64,000 bases of DNA from Sarcocystis neurona. Lineage: Eukaryota; Apicomplexa; Conoidasida; Eucoccidiorida; Sarcocystidae. The DNA lies in assembly GCA_000727475.1 (NCBI GenBank), contig KL647299.1, positions 717,461 to 781,460 of the forward strand. Reading direction: 5' to 3'. Within the stretch, counting starts at the first letter, position 1, and every line of letters starts with the position of its first letter. A program made the position numbers and the translations under genes. Below, one piece after another: positions 15,001 through 27,180 of this stretch. The notes under the pieces were generated by a model. That model ran no database searches. It saw nothing but the letters and a program-made list of their open reading frames with translations, and was not told the origin of the DNA.

Positions 15001-18000
15001 AACTACTCCCGCGGCATACGATGGTTTTTGTAGATGTAACACTACAGCTATAGAATTCAGCTATCTAGGGGGATGCTTGCACGATTGGATGCAGTGTGTT
15101 CGGTGCCGTGCGTCCAGCACAGCAAATACGCCTTTGCGCGTACCCACTTTTGGTTGGATTTGCGCGTGAGTCCGAGCGCTTATACGTGCAGACACGCAGA
15201 CATATACGACCACCTGCGTACGACATGAAGATCCGTAGGCTCGACTTCGAACCGTACCGTCCTCGTGATATTGCCTGTGTACGAAGTGCTCCTTTGTCTC
15301 GGAAAGTACTGTCTGGGAGGCTGAACGGTAACTGTGATGGCAGTACAACTCAGGAGCCCACAAACATCCTACTCGCGAACTCCGACGCGGCCATCCCCAT
15401 TCAGGTCGAGACGGGCTATCAAATTCTGGACGTCCTGGGCTGTACAGGACTGTCCGTGACTTTGAAAGAAGACCAGGAAGTCCTCCACTACAAGCCGTGG
15501 AACACAGCAAACACAGCCACGTGCAACGCTTTATCTGCACACTGCCGGATGCACGGTTGGTACGTGTACCTATGTAGGTGACTGTAGTTATGCGGGCCAC
15601 TTGACGGACGTGGCTGCGCAAAATAGAAGTTAGAGTTCCATATTCCTAGGAATGATCGTGCTTGCTTGTTCGCGTGCCCACAAGGCTTTCGCCCTGAAAA
15701 GTAGAGAAAGTATCTATGATGTGCAACACCTCAAACACTCGCATCTGCACGCACAGATACGAAAAAGTTCGTGTATTTCCTTGAAGGTACATATGTCTCG
15801 AGAGCGCCCAAGTACCAAGGGATGGATGCACACGATAAGAGACCTACGACGCACACATCAGGACACGTGAGACTTTATGCACCACCGTGAACATCTGTCA
15901 CTCCAAACATATATACATATATATATGCATCTGTATATGTACGTATGTACATGTATATGAGATGGGACCTCTCTACAGTAACAAGTGAGATACTTTCATG
16001 TCAAAAGAAGTGGCTGATCTGAAGATTATTCGTTCAGACCTAACGGGCAAAAATAGACGTGGGCTCATGCAAAATAATGGTGTAGCATCAAATTAGGCCG
16101 GCGCCGACAAAAGTTTGACAGGCATAAGCAATGTTATGCGCGTAGAGTAGAGCTGAACGGGTAAGAGGCCGTCAAGCGGCTCAAGTGGCTCGATCCTTCC
16201 ATTCTGCACAACAGAGCTGTTCACGCCGTAGAGGACGAGATTCTGTTACTCGGCAGTTTTCTGCTGTCGTTAGTAAGTCTTACTCGATATGAAGCCTTTC
16301 TTTTGAGCGTCAAGGGCGTTGTAAGCTGCGTAGGGCTCGTAGAAAGGCACTTCAATAAGCAGTCGTCTCAGGTGTTCTTGCTGCATCGCAACACCCGTTT
16401 TAAAAGCACCACAGGAGACCTCGCCTATATTGCAAAAAACGTGTGATACATAAAGCTATACAGCTCACACGTACATGTATATATATATATACACGCTGTT
16501 GTGTACAGGCATGCGTTCACACAAGTAGTACACAACTGCGTATAACGTGCATGGGTAGATGGGTCTTTTTGGACTGTAGAGCTCGCAGGGAGAGAACTCA
16601 GCCAGCGGTCGTCTCAGTGGCAGGCAGCAGCGTAGCTTGGAAGTGCTCTCTATAGATTAGTTTCGGTTAATCATTCCTACGGCAACTCGTCGGCACACGT
16701 ACGCACTTGCGCGCAACGACGTGGATGGACACACGATCTACACGCACATTTACGGTGCATACTTATGCGGGTTTTGCAAGGGGTTGTAGGGAAGCTGTGG
16801 AACGCATTTGCGCAAGCCGGCGCTTTCAGCGCAGAAAGGTAAAATTCTCCATTAATATGTGCAATTCCGGCTACACTCAGAGACACACGGTGTACCTCTG
16901 GTGAGCGGATGCCACTCTTAGCATGACACACCTATTAGTTACTCTGATTGTGCGCCATGACTGTGTGCCTGTGTCTGCGTGTCTTCTCTGCCTCTTCACT
17001 AGACGCAACTAGTGACATACCTATTAATTTTCCTGATTGCCTGCCAATAACTCTGCACCTATGTCTGCGTATCCTCTCTGCTTCTTCAGGCTTTAGTCTG
17101 TATGTTTTTTACATATTACGGATAAATGTGAACAAGACACAGTAGTTTGCACTCGGTTAGGATGCAGTATGGACGTATACATCTAACGTTTGCATGCCGT
17201 TCTGCATCGGGCCATACCAGTTTCTGTGTTTTTGAGGGACGTATGAAGAGAGGATGCGCAGGAACCTTATCTCCCGCTTTGAGGTCGAAAATACCACAAT
17301 AAAGCAGCGTCGCTGCGTCCTCGTATGTGCCAGTGCTTTGAACCCGTTGATGCGTAGCCAGTAGAATTGTGGCCAGGGGAAGAAATGTGTACTTTCTCAG
17401 TGCTTTAGGAGCTGTAGCAAAACTAAGGCCTTTCTACACCACTTGTAGCTAGGTAAGGTGTAGGGGCTCACGCATAAGCTTCCGCCCTCGGAGTATACCC
17501 CACTTTATGCTGCATACATTCGGACACAATCGTGCACTGTTTTGCACAGCAAGGAGCCTTCGGACCATACAGACACTGTGGTACCGTGCCAGTTGACGTA
17601 AAATGTTCTCGGTTATGTTCTGTTGGCGCGGTTGATGCATGAACACCGCTGCTTAAACTAAATCGCCCGACTCAGCTTTTGAGTCGCTGCTTAAACTAAA
17701 TCGCCCGACTCAGCTTTTGAGGAGTGCATTCTCGTATACGCAGATAGAAATGGAAACAGACTCGCGACTGCTTCCGGTTGCAAAGGGACACCGGTGCAGC
17801 TGCAAATATACATTCCGCATGCTGACCTGCTTTTTATCTGAAGGTAAGGCTGACTCTGAGTTGGAGTTCCTTTCCCAAAGATGCATACTAGTGCGTCTCA
17901 GCCTTCTGGCATGTTTGTCTTAAGGCGTCGATCCATCGCATTAGATTTTGACAGGTGGGACTAACTTGTGCTGGCGAACCCGTGTGCCCACACTGGTATT

Positions 18001-18386
18001 TCTATGTCTTTCACATACAGACACGTCACTGAACTTTGTCAATTTCAATTTCGCTGCCCTCCTCTACATTTCTGAGGCAAACGAATACGCCTGTACACGT
18101 ACAGCGTCTTAGACCGTATGGTAATCGTAAAAATACTCTGAAACTGAATCTCAAACGCTCCTAGGAATACATAGATATTCATGTAGGAGGCGAATGTCAT
18201 ATGGTGTGGTGTCCCCCAAAACATTTTCAAAAAGGTACATTTGAGGAACCAAAACTTGGTGCAAAATGTGACCGCGTAGTCCTTGTTACGGCAGTTCAAG
18301 TTTAGAAGACTTACCCTATCTTCTTGTGCCACAAGGTGGCGCAAGAAACGCAGGAAATCGAAGCGCGTACCCAGGGACGGAGCCAT
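1..18386 (-). CDS. Multi-module EF-hand calcium-binding protein, multi-exon, 3' end beyond left edge
   Basis: I read these exons: 18386-18315, 16380-16284, 15487-15373, 14275-14031, (one missing), 11517-11268, 10915-10689, 10394-10221, 8627-8454, 7720-7633, 6409-6288, 5571-5440, 658-547, 320-224 (about 635 codons). Except at the missing exon, every junction keeps phase and uses GT-AG. The protein repeats a module: a charged helix (S..T..L...L..E...E..R..L), then two EF-hands, often followed by a Pro-containing linker (ALLPSDE, VIMPRSD). One loop is canonical (DLNGDGRVGVRD, split by the 15373/14275 junction); DFEGSGYIS, DHDGFLSLLD and DKHGTGLLS are near-canonical; SPARAKKITFAE and EEGSTEKINSAS look unable to bind calcium. 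Helices from different modules align over 28 residues without gaps (QEDRQEHLRRLL with MEREAEKQRKEL), which fixes two junctions. About 150 residues in 11517-10689 are not EF-like. ATG 18386 is chosen because TGA lies in frame 27 bases upstream; an earlier exon remains possible. I recognise the family, not a named orthologue; location and partners are unknown. Confidence 0.88.
926..1105. repeat. Two-copy imperfect tandem duplication, period 94 bp
   Basis: The 20-mer tacagctcaaacctagcagc occurs at 926 and again at 1020. After it, both copies hold related, more diverged text (cttcttc.cg, then ..ct..acg). It lies in an EF-hand gene intron. Confidence 0.75.
1621..1652. repeat. (ATCT)n-(AT)n microsatellite
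   Basis: Three atct units run into about 11 AT dinucleotides. A second AT tract lies at 1919-1940. Both sit in an EF-hand gene intron. Confidence 0.95.
2066..3063. other. Coding-like GC-rich island in an EF-hand gene intron, strand unresolved
   Basis: Inside the 4.8-kb intron between EF-hand exons 5571-5440 and 658-547, both strands are open over several hundred bases. On the minus strand, a strong acceptor (pyrimidine tract then gttgcag at about 2342) leads into a Gln/Arg-rich frame ending at 2066. On the plus strand, ccttctttttttaag at 2466 leads into a Pro/Gln/Arg-rich frame ending at 3063. Neither frame resembles the EF-hand modules, and the flanking EF-hand exons join in phase without it. 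It may be an alternative exon, a nested gene, or decayed coding sequence. Confidence 0.4.
13926..13943. repeat. (GT)n microsatellite
   Basis: A run of gt dinucleotides lies in the intron that follows EF-hand exon 14275-14031. A nine-base G run lies immediately 3' of that exon's donor (about 14017-14025). Confidence 0.95.
15909..15960. repeat. AT-rich microsatellite (tatacatatatat type)
   Basis: Alternating tata/catg sequence in the EF-hand intron between exons 16380-16284 and 15487-15373. Similar tracts occur at 3957-3986, 7151-7192 and 16474-16494. Confidence 0.9.
16926..17090. repeat. Two-copy imperfect tandem duplication, period about 89 bp
   Basis: acctattagttactctgatt at 16930 is echoed by acctattaattttcctgatt at 17019. 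Both copies end in a tgtctgcgt.t..tctctgc.tcttca segment. It lies in the first intron of the EF-hand gene. Confidence 0.85.
17647..17721. repeat. Near-perfect tandem duplication, 38 bp, two copies
   Basis: The unit beginning cgctgcttaaactaaatcgc at 17647 repeats at 17685 with one mismatch at the end. It lies in the first intron of the EF-hand gene, and its near-identity implies a recent duplication. Confidence 0.95.
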
Positions 18387-19738
18387 CGTAGACGTACTTC
18401 TGCTTCGTCAGTAAAACTACGGAGTGATAGTTTCACTGCACAAACATGGATGCTGGGTAGGGTGCTAACCTTTGAAAGTACGAATCAAATCTAACAATGA
18501 CGTCTCCACGCATCGTCTTCCGAATCTACGAGCCTGCCGCGGGCATCTCTTATCGTACTGACATCGCAGAAATCAGAGACAAACTGGTTCTATCGATAGT
18601 TACGTTATTCCCGCGTAGTGCCGCATAACGAAAAAGGCGACCGCGTGCGTCGACACCCGTGTGAGAAGGAGCCGAATAAAGAAACACGTGGGAGGAAAGT
18701 AGGGCTCTTTTTGACATAGGAGACTTGCTGTGCCGTGCTCGTCTGGATGTATGGTGCAGCAGATATACACGTGTATACATCAGTGTACATCCACAATAAG
18801 GTCAAGGAGACAGACTGCAGTTCACGAAAGACCTCAGGCATCTTCTGGAGTGAGAAAAATTATTCTGGAAAGCCACGCAAGGCGTCTGCTCAATCGTGCT
18901 CGCCACAGATCTGTACATACGTATCAGTGTTAACATACACACCTGTGCATTGAAGGTACGAGGTTCGGACTGTCTTCAACGTGTACACGTACGCGGATGC
19001 GTGGACACACATGGAGAACTATGAACCTCTCCAAACACGTCTGTTGCACGGAGTCTCACTGTTGGCATTCGCGAAATAGTGCAGAGACGCTATTCTTTTC
19101 TGACAGCGCCAAAACGATCAACAAGAATGACAGCGGAGACGGTTTTCTCTTCAGCTCGGACACAAACGAGGGTTCCTTGAAAAAAAAAAACATCTGTTCT
19201 CAACTTGACAATCTCAAAAGCACCCGGCAAGTTTCGCACACCTCTAGAGGGCGAGAGATAAACAAAAAGGGGTCTTAGAATGTACGGGCGCGACTTTTGT
19301 AGGTAGACCGGTGCCGTACGAAAAGCTCTGCCCAACGTGTTTTTGGGGCAACTGCAACGTGTGTTGCTCCACACAAATGTACGGACGACCACATCTCTCC
19401 GCACGTAGTTGTTGACCCTCAAGGAAACACGGAAACTGAGCAGAAGTCATCCTTATTTTCGTTGAAAACCTCTGTCGTAGGAACAATGGTAGAAGACGGA
19501 AGTCAACATCTTTCGGGCGCACTCAGTGCGTGTGTTCGACACACGAACACCGTTGCGGATAGTGCTGCCAGAACAGCACTGTCTTATGGTACTCACGGAG
19601 CATACGCAGACGTACGCGTATATACTTGCACTGCACTGAGCAAGCGACCAAAAGATGGAGCGTCAGGACCTTTTCAGTCGGTACTCTCTCGCGTCCAGTC
19701 ACACAGGTGCCGCAGCACGCACCAGCGTGTCCACGTTT

Positions 19739-19790
19739 ACATATATATATATATATATACATGTACATACATATATGTATTTATGTACTT
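19739..19790. repeat. (TA)n microsatellite
   Basis: About 10 TA units followed by catgtacatacatatatgtat, in intergenic sequence. An open frame reads through it (IYIYIY), which is an artefact of the repeat. Confidence 0.95.
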
Positions 19791-21737
19791 GTTGATCAGT
19801 ATACTCGTGCACACATACACCGTGGACCTGTGGTATACCTCCGTGCTCCGACTCGACGCAGCGCAATTTCGGAAGAGGAACGTCACAATTCAATCTTTTT
19901 TACAGACAGAGACAGGAGCACGCAGCAGAGGCAGGGACATATCAAAAGAAACTGAGCAGCGTCTAGGGGTCTACGTGTGTGAGTATACATTGGGCATTTG
20001 TGGAAAGGAGGTGACGTCCGAGTTCGTCTCGACAAATTCATACGCGTTTACTGCAGTGCCTTAAGGAGAAACAGGAAGGTGTCAGTGTACCTCCTGCTGA
20101 ATGGTAGTGTTCCTTAGGTTCGTTTTCGCGCAGAAACTGCATACGAGTCGTGCTAAGCCTTGATCTACCTCAGACCAGCGGTATGCATATATACACATAT
20201 ACACATACATATCCTTGTTTGTTTACGTCCTGTAGTTGTGTGCAGGTATGTCTGCAGATATGCGGAGATTCGTGTATATATGTTGCTACACGTACACACA
20301 GACACATACAGATCCAGGCACACGTAAACACACACGGCAGACGCAGACACACACACTCACAAACACACACGTATGTACTGCCGCGTTGTCGGTCAAGTTG
20401 TTGTACTTACCGTACGTCTGCACATCAAATTGCACATGCAAACACCTACACGCGTGTGGTCTTCGTCGTATCACACGCTGGTATGCAAGTGGAAGCATGC
20501 AGTTCGATCTGCACCCAGACTTCGGCTACGGTTTTCGACGTTCGGTTTCAAACGTTTACCGTAATATCTGCACGCATCATTACTTATATATAAACACAGG
20601 CACACGACCCATGATTGAGCACTCTTGAAGAACAATACTGCAGAGTTGTGCTTTTTGGTCTTTGCCTAGCCACAGCAGCGTAACTGCGAAGCCACATACG
20701 TATCCGTATAGGGATTTCTGAATAAAATGTCTTCACACCTGCACTTGTCAGCGAGCATTCTGTAGATACCTGCGTTTCTCAGTAAGTACATGGATAAGCA
20801 CCGTCTGGCACAAAGGTATATGAAAGACAAAAAGCTTGCAGTCAGTTACCCTTGTTACGAGGGGTCTCCACGAAAACTACGTGTGTCTGCCTACAACTGT
20901 GCATGGAAGACTTCACCCACACTCACGCAGGTCCCTTTCTTTGTGGGGCCGTCTCCGTGGTTGCAGAATGTGCAAAAATAGTCACATTGACAACACCATG
21001 AGTTCTGCACAGATATACACACATCGTTTGTCTAGTAATATTTGTTATGCCTGCATCCTCATATGGGCAGCGCGTACGTAGATCACGGGAAGCACTGCTT
21101 CCCACATAGTGTGCACGCAACGGCAACGAAGGCAGCTCTTACCCTGAACGCGGTCGTCTGTGCACCAACTTTACTCACTAAGCACAACCGGGTGTACATA
21201 AATATATATACATATATATGTATATATAAAAATGATAGTCGTATTAACGTGGATGAGTGCAATTTTACACTTTTTCATCCGCGTGTGTGTTACGCACAGG
21301 AGTCAAGCTACCTTGGCACCCATATATCCTATTCATTGGTAGTTAGGTACATACTCCATTCGTGCCCACACACATCACGTCGAACTTGGGAAGGTAGCAA
21401 GTGCGTATACCTGCCGACTTTCCCACAATTGCAGGCCATCAAATCAGTGCGTAAACGCGTCCCCCTCCTGCAGAATAAAAACATGACCGTAAGGGTGGGA
21501 CCTTTCTCAAAAACAAGTAGCCACGCTCTGTGACATTTGCAATGAAGTATTCGTTATACGTAGCCACAGCGCACACGCATGAACTGGTAAAAGCAGCGAG
21601 TCAATCATACTCTTACATAAATCCAGACACAAACTGAGATTACCAGAACCTTACAAGTCTCCCCTCCACGCGGCAACATTGCCGCACGCGAACGCTCGAG
21701 AGGCACAATGTCTATAATTTTGCATCGTAATATCAAT

Positions 21738-21880
21738 AGGAACAATCGTATGGGGGGAGTCGTGTGGCGGCAGCGGCACTCCTGTACGTGTGATGTGTCA
21801 TACTACATCTGTGTGCTTCGCGTAGAGCAGGAACAATCGTATGGAGCAAGTCGTGTTGCACCTGTCGCTCTCCTGTACAT
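21738..21880. repeat. Two-copy imperfect tandem duplication, period 91 bp
   Basis: aggaacaatcgtatgg occurs at 21738 and 21829. Each is followed by an agtcgtgt segment and ctcctgtac at matching spacing. It lies in intergenic sequence. Confidence 0.85.
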
Positions 21881-22714
21881 TACAAAACACTTCCCGCTTA
21901 CTTCAAAAACTGTGCACTTCTCCAGTGAAAAAACGATCTCCTCTTCCCGAATCTTGACTGTACGTCACGTTTGTTTCTGATAGGAACAAAGCGACGGTAT
22001 TCAACGTCTTGTTTGCGCATACCGCATACCCCCCAGATCAATTTTTGTTGTCTGTGTCTTCCGCCGTTCACGCACTCTAAAGCACACATTGCCTCCTGCC
22101 GCTCGTCCATGCTTACAAAGACCGGATGTGTATGCGGGCACGTTCCACTTGCCATGAGTGTCCACGTATGCAACCCGTACGCACTGCAGTCGAGGCGCTC
22201 TGCATGGCCATATCTGCACAACTGTGCCGCAGCAGAACACGCTGGACATGCGCACCAAGAAACCACACTCTGCGTGCCTACTTCCTTGCAGAACGAAACA
22301 CATGCGTGACCGTATACCTACACACGCGCACATCTACATATATGCAGACACACATACCCCCTGACAGACACACTTTCCAGCGGGACGTACACAGTCGCAT
22401 CCATACCTCCCTATGGACATCCTATACTTGTCCGTATATAGACAGAGGAGCGCTGCGTGAGGCACACTGTATTCGTATAAGACTACATCGCACAAACTCC
22501 CCATTCTCTCTGTGCTCTTTCTACTTGTGTAGCACACAAACGTAGAACACAAAAGTGGATTCACATCCACGCTACCAAAGAGTTACGCTTACGGGTACCA
22601 AACGTATGAAGCAACATAGTAAATACCGTGCTATAATGGAAAAGCCTTCGCCTGTGAATGAATTTAGGACGTACTACTCATACACAGAATCAGGGGCACA
22701 CGGTTATCTTCGCG

Positions 22715-22758
22715 TATGTATATATATATATATATATATATGTATTTGTATATGTATA
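22715..22758. repeat. (TA)n microsatellite
   Basis: About 13 TA units then tgtatttgtatatgtata, intergenic. A looser tata/catg-rich area lies at 23031-23172 and another tract at 21195-21230. Confidence 0.95.
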
Positions 22759-25700
22759 CCAATCTACACGGGGTGTACCTGTGTGCAGGTGCACGCCGTA
22801 TGAAATGTGGTAACAACCGAACTGAGGCCCCAACGGTATTTCAGGTGGAAAATCGTGGACAACCGAAGGTCTGATAAGTCAGAAGTACCGCGACGCGACA
22901 CAAAAGTATCTGCACAAATCCCTCGTGCCTGCGTGTCCACGGTCGCGTACGGGGTCGCTGGGGAAGGTTCAGCTCACGAGCGCATCGAGATTCATTGCAG
23001 TGCGGCGTTGTTGCTGCCAACAAGCTATCCACGCATATATACTTGCGTATATATGCATGTACATGTAGACACACAAGCTACCCACATATACATATGTACG
23101 TATACATACACTTACATAAAGATTAACAAGCCGTCCACCAATATATATGCATATACATATACATGTACATATGGACGTACAAGTTCAGTACCAGCGTACC
23201 GCGTATAACTGCCTGCTACAGCAGGAGATAAAAAGTTGATTACACACACGTGTGGAACACGCGTGTGCGGTGCCATACACAAGTTGTGCAGCAATATCAG
23301 TGGTGACACCGCGGAACCATTACTGACCTTCAAAACTACCGACTCATGTGCCATTTGTCCTATTCAAGCCTGATATTCCCCGCCAGAAGCATACTTTCAG
23401 TATAGACACAATTGCGTGTTAGTCGTTTATTGTTGACCTTAAATACGTCAAAAGCAATTCGGGCACCACTGACGAGAGTCCTGATTCAGCAAGGTAGGCC
23501 TTGCTGCATTGCGAGTAGAATCATGCGAGATATATTCTGCCGAATGTCAGCACTACCAGCCAGCCGAAAACCGGCACACCACTAGCGCCGAGACACTGGT
23601 GGCACATCGTATATTATACATATATACACGCACATATGTGCTACATGGGCGATTCTTCCTCTGCGTGCGTATCAACCTATTCAATGTCATGTCCTTGCGC
23701 CTATCTCACTAATAGTAGACATGTACCAAAAGGATACGTTTGTTCGCTGTCCCGGTGAAAGACTGCACAGCACATTGCACATCCAGATAGATTATGCGCA
23801 CTTGCGTGTGCTTGTGCGTGCGAGTAAACCGCACTTGTAGCTTGACACTTCCTCGCTCATGGAAGCTGAGGATCCGCCGGGGCATGCAGGACACGTATCG
23901 CTCCGCGACTTCGGTAATTGCCAGTGCAGCTCAACTGACTCGATTGCTTCACAAAGACGTCAACAGTGCGGAGAAACGCACTGTGCGCAGGGTCGTGCGC
24001 ATTACAGTATCTTTGCTGCATCCGTTGAAAGTCTAGTAGCTGGCGGGGCACCCTTTCCCCACTACAATGAAACGGGCGATATGCATACGTTTCCTTCGCG
24101 TGTGACAAGGAGATACGCATTACTGCGAACAAACACTCAGCGATTCAGCCGGCCTCCGACCACTGTTCCGAACGACAGATCCCTAGCTTTCGTTGTCCAT
24201 TTGCCACGATGAATACATGAAAAAGCAAACGGAACGCGCAGCACACATTGTAGTTCCACGGTTTCGGCGAATTTTTCCACTGCGAGAGCTGCCAATATTG
24301 CTGAGCCTGTCTGAGCACTGCGGTTTTCCCCGCAGGACACAACGCCCAAGCCGCAGAGCTGTGGTTCGTTCGCCTACCGTTTTTGACAACGGGCATTGAC
24401 GTTAGATGCCGAACTTCCTTATCTAGACATAATTATGCTGTTGGGGCGCCTCCACGACGCAGTCACGCAACTTTCTTCCTGCCATGCGCTTTTACACGAA
24501 TTCCCACTCCCTTGATGAAGGAGACTCTTCGGCCAGTGACGCTACCGACAGATTCTTCGGGATACTGTACGCGTGATAGGGGCTCGCGCTCTTGAATATC
24601 CAGGCACGCCGAAGGCATGTTCTCTGTCTTTTTCGAATTCTCCCGCTCGTTAACACAATTAAGCCACTCTCTGCCCGAATCATACTCTGTCGGCTGTCTG
24701 TTATTGAACTGCACGTGCTTGTGAAGAAGACTTCAGGGTACGCGGCAGCCCCTTCGCCACAGAGTGCTCCGCAAGCGGATAATTCAGCACCCTTTATCGT
24801 CGTAAATGCGACCGCCCCAGTACTCCTTTTGAAAATTCTCGAATTCGTGGGGAAGAACCAGCGGTTGTCTCTGCTGCGTCTTCCTTCTTACCAAGGGCAG
24901 CACGGCAAAGTCACGCGTAAAGGACACGAGTTACGCCTGAATTCAGCGTGTCTCGTTTGCCAGCGTGAAGAATGAACCTGGCTGAAAGACCGTGTCTGCG
25001 TCACTAGGGTGCATGTGCGGGAACCGGCAGTAGTTCGGTTTACCTACGTCGAGTGCTAATGGAATGCAAGTGAACTGAATGAACTGTGTCCGTTCCAGTG
25101 TGTCCGCTACTCCCCAATCGCGCCAGCCGGACGGGCCCGCCCACGTAGCACAAAGTTGTATAACGACTTTCGGTGTTCTTGGAAGGCATCCGTTTTGAGT
25201 TTTCGAAGTGTGCTTCTTTTTCCGCAACGCAGGTGGACCTTCGTTACGTACCACACCGTCCGGTGGCCTATAATCGCTCGAAACTGCGAGGCCTCGAGAC
25301 GTGAACGGCGGCTGCAGGCTGTGTTGCGGGTTTAAAACTCGGTAGAGAACAGAGGACCGTGGGCGGCCAAGCATGTACGAATGACAGAAAAGAATCTCAA
25401 GTGACACGGCCAGCCCAAGTACAGCGTATGAACCTTGTGAGCACGAAGATACAGGAACATCTACAGACGCGGCGAGCCTGCGACACCGGTGCAAGTGAAG
25501 AATTAATTCATCCTTTTCAGCCCCTTGGTTTACAAAAGCAGGCCATCACACGATCACCAGAGACAGAGGGCAACAGAAGCCAAGGCAAGAGCTGAGCTTT
25601 GTACAGTTCCAGAAACGAGGATCACGAGCTTCTGTGGTTAACATGCAAACAAAGAGCACATCGGAGCTTGCGGATATCGACGTACAAAGAGTTCTGTGGC

Positions 25701-25770
25701 TTCTATAGGGTGATCGCCAGCGCCCTAACCGTAATTAAAGTATCGAGAGAACCCCATCTCTACTTCTAAC

Positions 25771-26550
25771 ATGGCGGTTCACGCAGGCTGCTTCTCTACC
25801 GCATTAGATCCCGGCATCACCCGGGCAACTGAAGCACGACGCACTTGCCGCTTTATACCAGCGCAGAAGTCTTTAATCTACTGGTTGTACATTTCGCTTA
25901 GTGCCTGCCCTTTTTTGATCAACACTGCCTCCGCCGCAGCGGATCTACGCTACCAGACACTCTATGATCAAGGGTACCCACCCTTCTTTCGAGGAAAAGA
26001 ACCCACGGTACAGGATGCGCGTAGTCATCGAGGAGTATCGTTTGTTAGTCGTCGAAGACACCTGTTTACCGTGCCCAGAGAGCATTTGGTACTCGAGTAC
26101 GACGAAGGCCTAGCACGGCATAAGAAGCAACAGGACGTACATCCACTCCCAGCAGTACGTCAGCAGGAAACCAAACCCGTTCCTCCGGCACCCACCGCAC
26201 CTGTGGAAACGCCCTCGCTCGAACCAGTGCCCCCTGAGGGTCCAAAGGAGACTGCGGTGGAGAAGCAGAAGACAGTCAAAGAGCTTAAGAAAAAAAAAAC
26301 GAAAGGGGCTGTACAGATGCAAAAAAAGACAAAGTCACTCGGAATGGGGAACCCTCCCCAGAAAGCTGAGACGGACAGAGTTGCTTTACTTCAAGGGCTT
26401 GTTGGCGCTGCGTTAGTTCTGATTTGCCTGTTATCAGTTCGGCCACCAGAAGCCATTCCCCTTCTGAGGTTTGGCGTTTCTACTGCAGCTGCTGCATGGG
26501 CGTACGCAAAACTCAGTGAATGGTACAAAAGTCGACGGCAGACTAAATAA
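25771..26550 (+). CDS. Predicted secreted/transmembrane protein, intronless, 259 aa
   Basis: A single open frame from ATG 25771 to TAA 26550. Residues 1-34 are polar. A hydrophobic core at about 35-50 (LIYWLYISLSACPFL) is followed by small residues (TASAAA, 52-57), which resembles a recessed signal peptide as often seen in coccidian secretory proteins. The middle is Pro/Glu-rich (about 124-165), then Lys-rich (about 167-200, with KKKKTKG). A hydrophobic stretch at 204-223 (VALLQGLVGAALVLICLLSV) fits a membrane span, followed by a second weaker apolar segment (228-246) and a basic end (YKSRRQTK). The build (signal, charged spacer, C-terminal membrane span) recalls dense-granule or other exported proteins of coccidia, but no family motif is visible and this is inference. 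It could instead be a type II protein anchored by the first segment. The nearest confident genes are several kb away. Degenerate ~255-bp repeats begin within about 50 bases of the stop. Confidence 0.7.
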   Translation: MAVHAGCFSTALDPGITRATEARRTCRFIPAQKSLIYWLYISLSACPFLINTASAAADLRYQTLYDQGYPPFFRGKEPTVQDARSHRGVSFVSRRRHLFTVPREHLVLEYDEGLARHKKQQDVHPLPAVRQQETKPVPPAPTAPVETPSLEPVPPEGPKETAVEKQKTVKELKKKKTKGAVQMQKKTKSLGMGNPPQKAETDRVALLQGLVGAALVLICLLSVRPPEAIPLLRFGVSTAAAAWAYAKLSEWYKSRRQTK

Positions 26551-26599
26551 ACACGGTCAGATGTTGCAAGAATGGCACTGTCAGGGAGCCGCAATCGTA

Positions 26600-27180
26600 A
26601 TAAAATGGCTATACTTCCTGTCTGCGAGCGTGGCGGTGCTTGGCTGCAACGTTTGCGTTTACTGAAAGTCACGTTCGTGTAAATTATGTGGTCGATTTCA
26701 TTGCACCACCGAGAGTGGCGGATTTACGCTTGAGCAAACGGATCAGGCGCAGCTCGACTTTGGAAGACAAGGGGATTGAATTACATAGTACCTGCCTCAG
26801 GTTACCGAAGAGAAGTGCATCTTGAGATGGCGAAATATTCTAATGATTGTATTCGTCCAGGTTTGCACGCGGCGGATATGTGCTGTTGCTGTCCCTTTTA
26901 ATCGTAATGCTTATCGAGACGGCCTTGCTTACGAAGTGCGTCATCGAGTTTATTGTTGTCACAAAGAGTGGTGGCTCTACGCTTGAACAAACGGATGACG
27001 CGCTATTCAGCTATGAAACAAAAGGGCGAATGAAAATTTATAGCATTCGCTCCCCGTCGACGAATGGGAGGATACCTTGCTGTGGACAGAGACTTCAATG
27101 ATTGTCTCTGTCCAGATTCGTACGCGGCGGATGCGTGACGCTGCTGTCCTGCATATGTATGTATCGCACAGCTGATTCAC
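26600..27180. repeat. Degenerate tandem repeat, unit about 255 bp, two clear copies and a weaker third
   Basis: The motif acgcttgagcaaacggat at 26726 recurs as acgcttgaacaaacggat at 26979. The motif ending in ccag before an acgcggcggat block at 26860 recurs ending at 27115, giving shifts of 253 and 255. A weaker version (gtctgcgagcgtggcgg) near 26620 may be a third copy. Translated in suitable frames, two copies share the peptide SGG.TLEQTD, but stops and frame changes prevent a continuous protein. Confidence 0.7.

Larger units (their letters stand above)
18387..25770. other. Intergenic spacer, no supported gene
   Basis: This 7.4-kb stretch separates the divergent EF-hand gene and the secreted-protein gene, so both promoters should lie here, though I see no recognisable promoter motif. 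Open frames occur on both strands (for example 19462-20064 plus and 25494-24943 minus), but they overlap each other, run through (TA)n tracts or lack protein-like composition. Microsatellites lie near 19739-19790, 21195-21230, 22715-22758 and 23031-23172, and a two-copy duplication starts at 21738. A frame at 24592-24975 plus has some protein-like composition but no splice or homology support. Confidence 0.6.

Noticed and set aside
19462..20064. 200-codon plus-strand frame
   Set aside because: It runs through a (TA)n microsatellite (IYIYIY) and has no domain or splice support.
24943..25494. 183-codon minus-strand frame
   Set aside because: Competing plus frames are equally open; no start context, splice site or homology.
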